DNA of 11,802 nucleotides from FEN-680 sp036845225 (GTDB taxonomy: Bacteria > Actinomycetota > Geothermincolia > Fen-727 > Anoxymicrobiaceae), in contig DAIUEJ010000062.1 in assembly GCA_036845225.1 (NCBI GenBank), positions 1-11,802 on the forward strand, written 5' to 3'. A model generated the notes under the pieces. That model searched no databases. It saw only the letters and a program-made list of their open reading frames with translations, and had not been told where the DNA came from. The position numbers were made by a program, and so were the translations under genes. Position 1 is the first letter of the stretch; the number at the start of each line of letters is the position of its first letter. Below are positions 5,489 to 11,802 of the stretch, piece after piece.

Positions 5489-6429
5489 GAGTAGGCATCC
5501 CCAGGGCCTTGCTGTACCACCACTACGGAGACTGCTGGCTGGAGTTCCTCGAGGACATCGGGGCGGAGCCCGTCCTCTCGGAGCCGACCACCGGTGACAT
5601 AATCACGGACGGTGCGACCCGGGCGGACAACGAGACGTGCCTCCCGGTGAAAGTCTTCTCCGGGCACATCCTCTCGCTCAAGGACGACGTGGACGCCATC
5701 CTGGTGCCGCGCGTGGTCAGCCAGGGGCACGGCAGGTGTTCATGCCCAAAGTTTCTTGGCCTGCCCGACCTCGCCAGGACGCTGGACCCCCAGCTGCCGG
5801 CGATCGTCGCTCCGAAGATGGACATATGCGACCCGTGGTCGCTCTGGGCGCGGGAGTGGTATCACACGGCGCGGACGCTGGGAGCGGGAAGGGCGCGGTC
5901 GGCGGCGGCCGTGCGCAGGCTGCTGCGTTCGCTGGGGCGGCTCGAGCAGGGAGCGGAGGAGGGCGCCTCCGCGCCGTCGGACATCACCATCGGCGTCGCG
6001 GGCCACCTCTACAACGTCCACGACGAGCGAGTGTCGCTCGGCCTGCTGGACCGCCTCAAGGCGATGGGCGCGCGGCCGGTGACCGTTGACGAGGTCGACC
6101 CGGCGGAAGTGCTCCGACAGGCGGACAGCCTCCCGAGGAAAGTGTTCTGGGGTTTCGAGAGCAGGCTGGCCGGCGCGGTCCTGCACTGGAGCCGGACGGG
6201 CGCGGTCTCGGGCATCCTCTTCGTGACATCTTTCGCGTGCGGGCCCGGCTCGATAGTCGGCGCGCTGCTCGAGGACCAACTCCGGCGGGAGGGGTCGGTC
6301 CCCATCATGACCATCACGCTCGACGAACACGCTGCCGAGGCCGGCCTGGTCACCAGGCTCGAGGCGTTCGTGGACATGCTCCGGCACGCCGCGCGGACAA
6401 GGAAACGCACCGGGTTGGTGGCACCATGA
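5485..6429 (+). CDS. COG3580-type protein, acyl-CoA dehydratase activase-related (DUF2229/HgdB-like)
   Basis: A 314-residue protein that begins MRVGIPRALLYHHYGDCW, the characteristic opening of COG3580/DUF2229. These proteins are related to the 2-hydroxyacyl-CoA dehydratase and benzoyl-CoA reductase group. Candidate Fe-S or active-site cysteines sit in family motifs: Cys52 (ETCLPVKVF), Cys85 and Cys87 (GRCSCPKFLGLPD), Cys115 (KMDICDPW) and Cys252 (SFACGPG). A second lobe starts near residue 170 with ITIGVAGHLYNVHD. In many anaerobes this domain is part of a long protein with an ASKHA ATPase; here it stands alone. That long architecture includes the plasmalogen synthase PlsA of Clostridium perfringens. 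The ATG overlaps the gpsA stop (ATGA), and the stop overlaps the next ATG, so it is translationally coupled on both sides. The family call is strong; the substrate is inferred only from neighbours. Confidence 0.85.
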   Translation: MRVGIPRALLYHHYGDCWLEFLEDIGAEPVLSEPTTGDIITDGATRADNETCLPVKVFSGHILSLKDDVDAILVPRVVSQGHGRCSCPKFLGLPDLARTLDPQLPAIVAPKMDICDPWSLWAREWYHTARTLGAGRARSAAAVRRLLRSLGRLEQGAEEGASAPSDITIGVAGHLYNVHDERVSLGLLDRLKAMGARPVTVDEVDPAEVLRQADSLPRKVFWGFESRLAGAVLHWSRTGAVSGILFVTSFACGPGSIVGALLEDQLRREGSVPIMTITLDEHAAEAGLVTRLEAFVDMLRHAARTRKRTGLVAP

Positions 6430-7571
6430 AGGTAGCCGTACCGCGCATGGGCAACCTGCCTTTCATCGTTCGAGACCTGGCGTACCGTTTTGATTTCGAC
6501 TTCATGGAGACGCCGCCGTTCACAGAGAAGACCATGGAGACCGGTGCAGCGCTTTCCCCGGAGTTCGCATGCCTGCCGCTGAAGGCCGTGCTGGGCAGCT
6601 TCGTCGAGATGCTCGACGCGGGAGTGGACACGCTGGTCATGGGCGGCGGTCACGGCCCGTGCCGGTTCGGCTACTACGGCGAGATCCAGCGCAGGATACT
6701 CGAGCGCGAAGGCTATCAGTTCGAGATGTACGTGCTCGACCCGCCGTCGGTGTCCCTTTCCGCCTTCTATCGAGGGATCAGGTCCATTATTCCCGCGTCG
6801 CGGGTGCCTCTTGCCAGGCTCGCTCGCGAGCTCTCCAACGTGATGTCCAAGGTGGTCGTATTCGACACGCTGGAGAAATGGGCCATGGCTCTCCGAGGGC
6901 TCGAGGCCGAGAAAGGCTCGGTGAACGCGGCCCTCGATGAGGCACGCGAGATCGTGGGCGCGGCATTCACGCGGAGCGAGATCAAGCGGGCGCGCGCGGA
7001 GGCGCAGGAGCGCTTCAGCCTGGTGCGGCTCGACCGCGAGCGCCAGCATCTCACCATCGGCCTGGTCGGGGAGATATTCGTGGTGCTCGAGCCTTTCTTC
7101 AACTTCGACATCGACCGCTGGCTCGGCAAGCGCGGCGTGGTCGTCGAGAGGTGCGTCAACATAGCGGACACAGTCTACCCGGGCGGGCGCAACCCGGTCT
7201 TCGGGTACACGGAGCACGCCGTCGCCAGGGCGGCGCAGCCGTACCTCTCGCACGAGGTGGGCGGTGACGGGCTGAAGTCGGTGGGGGCGACCGCCATGTT
7301 CGCGAGGCGGGGCTTCGACGCGGTGGTGCACTTCCTTCCGTTCACCTGCATGCCCGAGGTCATAGCCAAGGGGGTGCTGGGACGGGTGTCGTCGGAGCTC
7401 GACTTCCCGGTGCTCTCGCTCAGCATCGACGAACAGACAGGGAAGGCGGGTGTGGAGACGCGCCTGGAAGCGCTCCTCGACCTGGCCTGCAGCAAGAGAG
7501 GAAAACGCGTGACCGCCGGCGTGCCGGTGGTCCGGATAGAAGGGGGTTGGCAGGTTGGAAACGGCAGTTGA
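6426..7571 (+). CDS. COG3581-type protein, partner of the COG3580 protein (HgdB/CoA activase-related)
   Basis: A 381-residue protein starting MKVAVPRMGNLPFIVRDL. It has COG3581 motifs: SPEFACLPLK with Cys49, MGGGHGPCRFGYYGEIQR with Cys79, LPFTCMPEVIAKGVL with Cys308, and Cys355 near the end. The GPCRFGYY segment and the pattern of isolated cysteines fit Fe-S cluster binding in the dehydratase/reductase group. COG3580 and COG3581 genes commonly occur as a pair or fused, and probably form one enzyme. The start is ATG 6426, overlapping the previous stop as ATGA. An earlier in-frame start gives a 63-residue Arg-rich leader that is the upstream gene read out of frame. The 3' end overlaps the plsB-like start by 17 bp. 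No BcrA/BadF-type ATPase activator is present in the window, so an activator from elsewhere is expected. Confidence 0.83.
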   Translation: MKVAVPRMGNLPFIVRDLAYRFDFDFMETPPFTEKTMETGAALSPEFACLPLKAVLGSFVEMLDAGVDTLVMGGGHGPCRFGYYGEIQRRILEREGYQFEMYVLDPPSVSLSAFYRGIRSIIPASRVPLARLARELSNVMSKVVVFDTLEKWAMALRGLEAEKGSVNAALDEAREIVGAAFTRSEIKRARAEAQERFSLVRLDRERQHLTIGLVGEIFVVLEPFFNFDIDRWLGKRGVVVERCVNIADTVYPGGRNPVFGYTEHAVARAAQPYLSHEVGGDGLKSVGATAMFARRGFDAVVHFLPFTCMPEVIAKGVLGRVSSELDFPVLSLSIDEQTGKAGVETRLEALLDLACSKRGKRVTAGVPVVRIEGGWQVGNGS

Positions 7572-9990
7572 GGAACGGCGCCCGCATGTTGAGCTCGCGG
7601 GGCTCGATTTCCGTGAGACGGTCGAGATCGTCTCGTCGTCCTGCGCCTGGAAGCCCGACCCCGTCGCCCGCGCTCTCATCAAGGTGCTCTCGGGGGTCAT
7701 GAGCCCGCTGGAACAGGGCTCCTACGAGGGGCGCCGCATCACGGGCGAGCCGAACCGCGCGAGCTGGGTCATCGCTTCACCCCTTAATGTCTTCGTGGTG
7801 CCGCGGGCGGGTTACTGGCGGAAGATAGTGCTCGCGGCGAGGCTGCGGCACGCCGGGAAGATCAACGTGGTCGAGGTCGGCCCGGAGACCGTCAAGGCGC
7901 CCGGGAAGGCATCACGGCTCGAGAGAGCCGCTGGAAGGCTCCGGCGGGGTGGAGCGAAAGCGCGCGCCTTGGATGGCGCGGCGAGCCCCATTGAGGCCCT
8001 GGTCTGGATACAGCGCGAGAGCGACGTGTCCATGAGGCTCATCCCCGTGGCCCGCGCCTCGCACCAGTTATCGCCTGACTCGTCGAGCGTCTCGGCCGCG
8101 ACCAAGGCCTACCGCGTCTCACCTCAGAGCATCGTCAGGCGCGCCTCGTCCGTCGCGCGGACTGTCCGCACCGGGCGGGTCAAGAACTGCAGGCCCGTCG
8201 TGCTTTCAAAGTGGCTCGCCGCGCGCGAGGAGACGGAGCCCACCGAGCTCGCGGCCGCGCTGCGCCTCGAGATGAGGGGCAACATCGAGTCACAGCGCAG
8301 GGCGTGCGCCGGACCGCCGGTCATGCCGGTCCGGGAGGTCAAGAGGAGGGTGCTTGCCGACCCGGTGCTTGCCTCCTACATGCAGGAGTACGCGCTCGGG
8401 CAGGGCACGACGCGCGAAGCGGTGCTGGGCGAGGCCCGTGCTCACATCGACGAGATCGCCTCCGACTACAGGGTCGGGGTCGTGCGGTGGTTCGCGCGCG
8501 CGGTGGACTTCGTGTTCGACCGCTTCCTCACCGACCTCGAGGTGGACCGCGCCGGCATACAGTACCTCACTGAGTGCGAACCGCGCTCGAGGATCGTGCT
8601 GGTGTGTTCGCACAAGAGCTACGTCGACCCGCTGCTCATCGGGTACACGCTGTTCCGGTCCGGGCTCGTGCCGCCGCAGCAGGCAGCGGGGCTCAACCTG
8701 AACTTCTGGCCGGTGGGGTGGCTGCTCCGGCACTCGGGGGCTTTCTACCTGCGCAGGACCTTCGCCGGCGAGACTCTCTACACCGAGGTGTTCTCCGCGT
8801 ACGTGCGCTACCTGCTCGCGGAGAACCACATCACCGTCGTCTACATCGAAGGCACGCGGTCGAGGGACGGCAAGCTCGCCAAGCCCAAGACCGGCTTCAT
8901 GAGCATCCTCGAGGATTCGCTGAAGATGGGGATATGCCGGGACATCAAGCTGGTCCCCGTGTACCTCGGCTACGACAAGACGCCCGAGGAGAGCGCTCAC
9001 GTGAGGGAGATGGCGGGCGGGCGCAAGGTCTCAGAGAGCGTCAAGGGCTTCGGGCGCATCTACAGGTCGATCAACACGAGGCTGGGAAGGGCGTACGTGA
9101 AGTTCGGGGAGCCGATGAGCATGAGGCTGCTGCTGGACGCGTACGGGCTTCAGGGGACGTGTGAGGCCGCCTGCGACGGCATCAACAGGGTGACGCCGGT
9201 CACAGCGCGGGGGCTCGCGGCGAGCGCTCTGCTGGCGGGTGAGGGCTCGACTGTCTCGGAGGTGGACGCCCTGGGCGCCGCGCAGGTCCTGCTCGACTTC
9301 GCCGAGAGGCGCGGGTGCACGCTCGCGGTGGATGCCGACCCCGAAGGTGTGAAGTCGGCGGTGGAGTGGCTGGTCACGGAGGGGCACGTGACGCGAGACG
9401 GCGAAGAGGGATTCCGCGTCGACGCCAACGGTCGGCGCTTCCTCGAGTACAACAAGAACCTCACGCTCAATCATTTTCTCGACGCCTCTCTCGAGGCGAC
9501 CGCGAGCCGGGGTCGTTCGGTTGACGCCGCCGGGAACGGACAAAGGGAAGAGGAACTGGCCTTCCTCCGGGACCTCTTCGATGAGGAGTTCGTGTTCGGA
9601 CCGGCGGCAGGCCCCGGCGTCTCGCTCGCGGACGTGAGCCCTGAAGACGTCGGCGTCTTCGCCTCGCTCACCCGCTCGTACCTGGAGGGTTACCTGGTCG
9701 CAACGCGCGCGGCCGGCTCCCTCGGCGCCGGGAACATCTCGAGAGACGACCTGATCGAGAAGTGCCTGGCCGAAGGCGAGCGCATGCTCAAGGACGGCTC
9801 AATCAAGCGTCCCGAGTCGGTGTCGAAGACGACCATGGTGAATGCGGTGAGGAGGTTCGTCCTCTGGGGGGCGCTCGCTCAGCACCGCGAGAAGGTGGAG
9901 GGGCATAAGGACAAGGTGACGCTGGCGCAGGGCCCCCGCTTCGAGATGCTCGCGGAGACCGGAGAGTACTTGAGCGCCTTCTTCCGGTAA
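7555..9990 (+). CDS. plsB: PlsB-type glycerol-3-phosphate (or DHAP) acyltransferase
   Basis: Transfers a fatty acyl group to the sn-1 position of glycerol 3-phosphate, the first step of phospholipid synthesis, at the membrane. At 811 residues it is about the length of E. coli PlsB and aligns colinearly, including the helical N-terminal region. Catalytic blocks are: I, HKSYVDPL (His353-x4-Asp358); II, SGAFYLRRTF (394-403); III, IEGTRSRDGK (Glu432); IV, LVPVYLGY (466-473). The stretch GLVPPQQAAGLNLNFWP is very PlsB-like. The Tyr in block I and EGTRSR in block III also resemble animal DHAP acyltransferase, so DHAP is a possible acceptor. The start is TTG 7555, with AGGGGG (7541-7546) eight bases upstream, overlapping the previous gene by 17 bp. 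The C-terminal region after about residue 530 is less conserved. It follows gpsA and the COG3580/3581 pair in one operon. Confidence 0.9.
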   Translation: METAVEERRPHVELAGLDFRETVEIVSSSCAWKPDPVARALIKVLSGVMSPLEQGSYEGRRITGEPNRASWVIASPLNVFVVPRAGYWRKIVLAARLRHAGKINVVEVGPETVKAPGKASRLERAAGRLRRGGAKARALDGAASPIEALVWIQRESDVSMRLIPVARASHQLSPDSSSVSAATKAYRVSPQSIVRRASSVARTVRTGRVKNCRPVVLSKWLAAREETEPTELAAALRLEMRGNIESQRRACAGPPVMPVREVKRRVLADPVLASYMQEYALGQGTTREAVLGEARAHIDEIASDYRVGVVRWFARAVDFVFDRFLTDLEVDRAGIQYLTECEPRSRIVLVCSHKSYVDPLLIGYTLFRSGLVPPQQAAGLNLNFWPVGWLLRHSGAFYLRRTFAGETLYTEVFSAYVRYLLAENHITVVYIEGTRSRDGKLAKPKTGFMSILEDSLKMGICRDIKLVPVYLGYDKTPEESAHVREMAGGRKVSESVKGFGRIYRSINTRLGRAYVKFGEPMSMRLLLDAYGLQGTCEAACDGINRVTPVTARGLAASALLAGEGSTVSEVDALGAAQVLLDFAERRGCTLAVDADPEGVKSAVEWLVTEGHVTRDGEEGFRVDANGRRFLEYNKNLTLNHFLDASLEATASRGRSVDAAGNGQREEELAFLRDLFDEEFVFGPAAGPGVSLADVSPEDVGVFASLTRSYLEGYLVATRAAGSLGAGNISRDDLIEKCLAEGERMLKDGSIKRPESVSKTTMVNAVRRFVLWGALAQHREKVEGHKDKVTLAQGPRFEMLAETGEYLSAFFR
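8309..8334 (+). other. Strong inverted repeat inside plsB
   Basis: CCGGACCG (8309-8316) pairs perfectly with CGGTCCGG (8327-8334) around a 10-nt loop. It encodes an Ala/Gly/Pro-rich linker just before the conserved PlsB helical region (about residues 252-260). Inverted repeats occur by chance in GC-rich coding DNA. It is listed because it falls at a plausible domain boundary. Confidence 0.3.
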
Positions 9991-10004
9991 CGCCGCCACG
10001 TTAC
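9987..10004 (+). other. Hairpin spanning the plsB stop codon
   Basis: GTAACG (9987-9992) and CGTTAC (9999-10004) form a 6-bp stem with a 6-nt loop, and the plsB TAA (9988-9990) is in the left arm. Weaker alternatives compete with it: GGTAA (9986-9990) with TTACC (10013-10017), and GTTA/TAAC (10000-10011). No T-run follows, so termination is not supported. Confidence 0.35.
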
Positions 10005-10013
10005 TGCTAACAT
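10005..10013 (+). promoter_or_regulatory. Candidate extended -10 promoter for leaderless transcription of the phospholipase-like gene
   Basis: TGC-TAACAT (10005-10013) matches an extended -10 element (TGN followed by TANNNT). It lies 7 nt before the ATG at 10021, so transcription could begin at the start codon itself. In keeping with this, there is no Shine-Dalgarno upstream of that ATG. The sequence there is CCTCC, the opposite polarity. No convincing -35 is seen. Leaderless mRNAs are common in actinobacteria. This is inference from spacing alone. Confidence 0.35.
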
Positions 10014-10020
10014 TACCTCC

Positions 10021-10935
10021 ATGAAAAAGAGGTACGCACGATTCTTTGCGCTGTGCGGTGCTGTGTTCGACGCGTCCCGCCTCGCGCTGCTGATGTTGCC
10101 CGGGTGGTTCGGGCACATTCGCTACGCCACACCCATCGTCCATACCGACGACCACAAGGACCTCGCGCGCCAGGCGGTCCGGCACGTGGTGAAGGGCAAG
10201 GCGGTCTCGAGCGACTCCGAACTGGCGAAGCACGCCCGCGACATCGAGACGGGCTGTGGGATGCTCGACCTCGTCGAGTCCGACATGGGCAAAAAGCCAG
10301 GCAAGCTCGAGTGGGAATACTCGCACATGTACGACCCCATAGGTGGCAGGGGCATCGACGACAAGCGCACAGTGAACGCGCTGGACGAGTTCGCCGACTG
10401 GTGGGAGCGCGCGATGGTCCACCTGCGGATAGACAACCCTGTTAAGGCTTACACGTTCCTCGGCTACTGCTGCCACCTGCTCCAGGACATGGCGGTGCCG
10501 TCCCACACGCACTGCGTCAGCCACGGGCTTCGCACGCGCATCGCGGACAACCTCGAGCTCGTGTCGTCGTCCCGTCGCTTCCACCTGCGCGAGCCCGCGG
10601 GCCCGCCTTACGACGGGGACGCCGACATGCACCGGGCGCTGTTTATCGCGATGGCCCTGGAGTCGCGGGGCCGCGACACACTGGACCCCGATGAGCCGAA
10701 TGAGATCGCGCCAATCCTCAAGAAGTACTATGGCGGCCCGAGGTGGACGTCCGATGGCTGGAAGGGCGCGTACCGCGGCGACCCATACTATCCGTACCAC
10801 AGGTTCCTGCCGTCGAGCCCCCGGATCGAACTCGCCGACCTGGTCACGCTGCGCAACCGGTTGATGTGCAGCGCCGCGGAGAGGACGGCTCAATTGATCG
10901 GGTACTTCGCCGACGTCACAGGAGCGGGGGAGTAG
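10021..10935 (+). CDS. Zinc-dependent phospholipase C-like protein
   Basis: A 304-residue protein resembling bacterial zinc-dependent phospholipase C (Bacillus cereus PLC type). Candidate metal ligands align in order: His45 (HKDLARQAV), Asp83 (CGMLDLVESD), His102 (SHMYDP, as SHFYDP in the B. cereus enzyme), His152 and Asp156 (FLGYCCHLLQDMAVP), and His162/His164 (SHTH). The usual HxxxE pair that completes one zinc site is not obvious; the aligned stretch reads TRIADNLE. Site 2 may therefore be altered, or may use His164 or His168. The N-terminus has basic residues followed by a moderately hydrophobic stretch, but no clear cleavage site, so export is uncertain. ATG 10021 is the only usable start, because TAA at 9988-9990 is in frame with no start between. 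Phospholipid head-group hydrolysis fits its place behind plsB. The fold is likely; the activity is unproven. Confidence 0.72.
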   Translation: MKKRYARFFALCGAVFDASRLALLMLPGWFGHIRYATPIVHTDDHKDLARQAVRHVVKGKAVSSDSELAKHARDIETGCGMLDLVESDMGKKPGKLEWEYSHMYDPIGGRGIDDKRTVNALDEFADWWERAMVHLRIDNPVKAYTFLGYCCHLLQDMAVPSHTHCVSHGLRTRIADNLELVSSSRRFHLREPAGPPYDGDADMHRALFIAMALESRGRDTLDPDEPNEIAPILKKYYGGPRWTSDGWKGAYRGDPYYPYHRFLPSSPRIELADLVTLRNRLMCSAAERTAQLIGYFADVTGAGE

Positions 10936-10937
10936 CC

Positions 10938-11597
10938 TTGAAGATAGACCTCCACGTGCACACAACCGTGTCCTCTCCCTGCAGCCTCATCGACCCCGAG
11001 CGCGCAGTAGTGGTGGCGATGGCGGCGGGGCTGGACGGCATCTGCGTGACCGAGCACGACGAGATCGAAGGCGCGGAGGTGACGAGCGCGCTGGGCCGCA
11101 AGTTCGGCTTTCCCGTCTTCCGCGGCATCGAGATCTACACCGAGCTCGGCGACATGCTGGTGTACGGGCTGTACCGTGACGCGCCAGGCTGGAAGACGTC
11201 CTTTGAAGAGCTCCTCGAGGCGTGCAGGCGCGCGGGCGCCGTCATCGTCCCGGCGCATTCGTGCCGGGTGACGGGCGAGCTGGAGCGGGTCCACGGGGCG
11301 GAGCGCGCGGACTGGCTGCTGAGGAACGTCGACGCGCTCGAGACGCACAACGGGGGGTGCACACCGCAGGGAAACGCGGCGGCGCTAGAGCTCGCGGGCA
11401 GGTACGGGCTTGCGGGGACCGGGGGCAGCGACTCGCACCACGAGTTCCAGATCGGGCGCTGTTTCACTGTGTTCAAGGATTCGATACAATCAGACGAAGC
11501 CTTAGTAGCGGCGTTGAGGGGTGGGCGCTTCAGAGGCGCTTACAACTCGGGAACGGATGGCCTGAAGGAGAACGGAAGTTGCATCGCTTTCTCATAG
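10938..11597 (+). CDS. PHP-domain metal-dependent phosphoesterase
   Basis: A 219-residue stand-alone PHP domain. The metal-binding signatures are in order: HVH at 6-8 (DLHVHTT), TEHDEIEG with His40 and Asp41, GIEIYTE with Glu65, PAHS with His107, ETHNG with His137, and GGSDSHHEF with Asp165 and His167. This is the complete active-site set, so a functional trinuclear-metal phosphoesterase is expected. Known relatives act on nucleotides, 3',5'-bisphosphates or histidinol phosphate, and the substrate here is unknown. The start is TTG 10938, two bases after the preceding stop, with GGGGGAG (10926-10932) five bases upstream. The longer in-frame ORF from 10743 gives an Arg/Pro-rich leader that is the upstream gene out of frame. 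The end overlaps the hicB-like start by 19 bp. Confidence 0.88.
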   Translation: MKIDLHVHTTVSSPCSLIDPERAVVVAMAAGLDGICVTEHDEIEGAEVTSALGRKFGFPVFRGIEIYTELGDMLVYGLYRDAPGWKTSFEELLEACRRAGAVIVPAHSCRVTGELERVHGAERADWLLRNVDALETHNGGCTPQGNAAALELAGRYGLAGTGGSDSHHEFQIGRCFTVFKDSIQSDEALVAALRGGRFRGAYNSGTDGLKENGSCIAFS

Positions 11598-11802
11598 TTC
11601 TAGAGAAGACCTCGGACAGCTACACTGTGTACGCTCCGGACCTGCCCGGCTGCGTCGCCACCGGCTCAAGCCGAGAGGAAGCCGAGCACAACATGACCAA
11701 GGCTGTCGAGACCCACATCCGCTCGCTCCTCGAGCAAGGTCTTCCCATCCCGCAGGTGAAGTCGATCGCCGAGTACGTGGCGATCGAACCCGGCAACAAC
11801 TC
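11579..11802 (+). CDS. HicB-like antitoxin-family protein (3' end outside window)
   Basis: An open frame of 74 residues begins at TTG 11579, with AAGGAG (11565-11570) exactly eight bases upstream, and runs off the window. The sequence has the HicB RNase H-like fold signature: FLIVLEKTSDSYTVYAPDLPG, followed by GCVATGSSREEAEHNM and then AVETHIRSLLEQGLPIP. In type II systems HicB neutralises the HicA mRNA interferase and often represses its own operon, although many HicB-like proteins are solitary. No hicA lies upstream, where the PHP gene overlaps by 19 bp. If present, hicA must follow beyond 11802. The family call is confident. Whether it is a real toxin-antitoxin pair cannot be decided here. 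Confidence 0.83.
   Translation, partial: MHRFLIVLEKTSDSYTVYAPDLPGCVATGSSREEAEHNMTKAVETHIRSLLEQGLPIPQVKSIAEYVAIEPGNN

Noticed and set aside
6237..6425. Longer COG3581 start
   Set aside because: The leader is the upstream gene read in another frame. ATG 6426 begins exactly at the family motif MKVAVPRMGN.
6009..7700. 563-codon open frame on - across the COG3580, COG3581 and plsB genes
   Set aside because: It is Arg/His-rich with no known motif, and it spans three confidently coded genes on +. It is a compositional shadow.
10743..10937. Longer PHP-protein start
   Set aside because: The leader is the phospholipase-like gene out of frame. TTG 10938 with GGGGGAG begins directly at the KIDLHVHT motif.
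9799..10965. 388-codon open frame on - opposite the plsB end and the phospholipase-like gene
   Set aside because: The + strand carries the PLC metal motifs and continuous plsB sequence. The minus frame shows only composition-driven openness.
1..11802. CRISPR array, prophage or insertion sequence
   Set aside because: No regularly spaced repeats, no transposase, integrase or phage structural genes, and no terminal inverted repeats with target duplication were seen.

Overview
This is a GC-rich bacterial window (about two-thirds G+C by eye) with tightly packed genes, frequent TTG starts and intergenic spacers rich in short palindromes. The gene set suggests an uncultured anaerobe. It includes the COG3580/COG3581 relatives of the 2-hydroxyacyl-CoA dehydratase/benzoyl-CoA reductase machinery, a PlsB-type acyltransferase, and a possible extended -10 element placed for leaderless transcription. 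An anaerobic high-GC actinomycete-like lineage fits best, but the assignment is tentative because there is no rRNA or other marker gene.

Left part (1-2901): the 3' part of a metallo-beta-lactamase-fold hydrolase gene on + converges on a minus-strand pair, glpD (FAD-dependent glycerol-3-phosphate dehydrogenase) followed by a COG1926-type phosphoribosyltransferase gene. A 35-bp palindrome between the converging ends looks like a shared bidirectional terminator. A 203-bp divergent spacer (2902-3104) carries a weak glpD promoter candidate, a degenerate copy of the GGGGTCAG palindrome and two stacked palindromes in front of the sigma-factor gene.

Middle (3105-4336): an ECF sigma factor gene and, one base later, its membrane-anchored zinc-finger anti-sigma factor gene. 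They are followed by a 190-bp spacer full of hairpins and an imperfect 20-bp direct repeat. The second repeat copy supplies the apparent ribosome binding site of gpsA.

Right part (4337-11802): one dense + strand block. It contains gpsA, a COG3580 gene, a COG3581 gene, a plsB-like glycerol-phosphate acyltransferase gene, a zinc-dependent phospholipase C-like gene, a PHP-domain phosphoesterase gene and the beginning of a hicB-like gene. Neighbouring genes overlap by 4, 4, 17 and 19 bp, or are separated by only 2 or 30 bp.

The most interesting reading is metabolic. GpsA makes sn-glycerol 3-phosphate (G3P) and the PlsB-like enzyme acylates it. The two genes between them encode the kinds of domains found in the anaerobic plasmalogen synthase PlsA and in glycerol ester reductases. 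The block may therefore be a split ester-to-ether (plasmalogen or alkyl-ether) lipid module, with the ASKHA ATPase activator encoded elsewhere. The phospholipase-like and PHP genes could add lipid turnover. This function is inferred from family membership and gene order. The sequence does not prove it.
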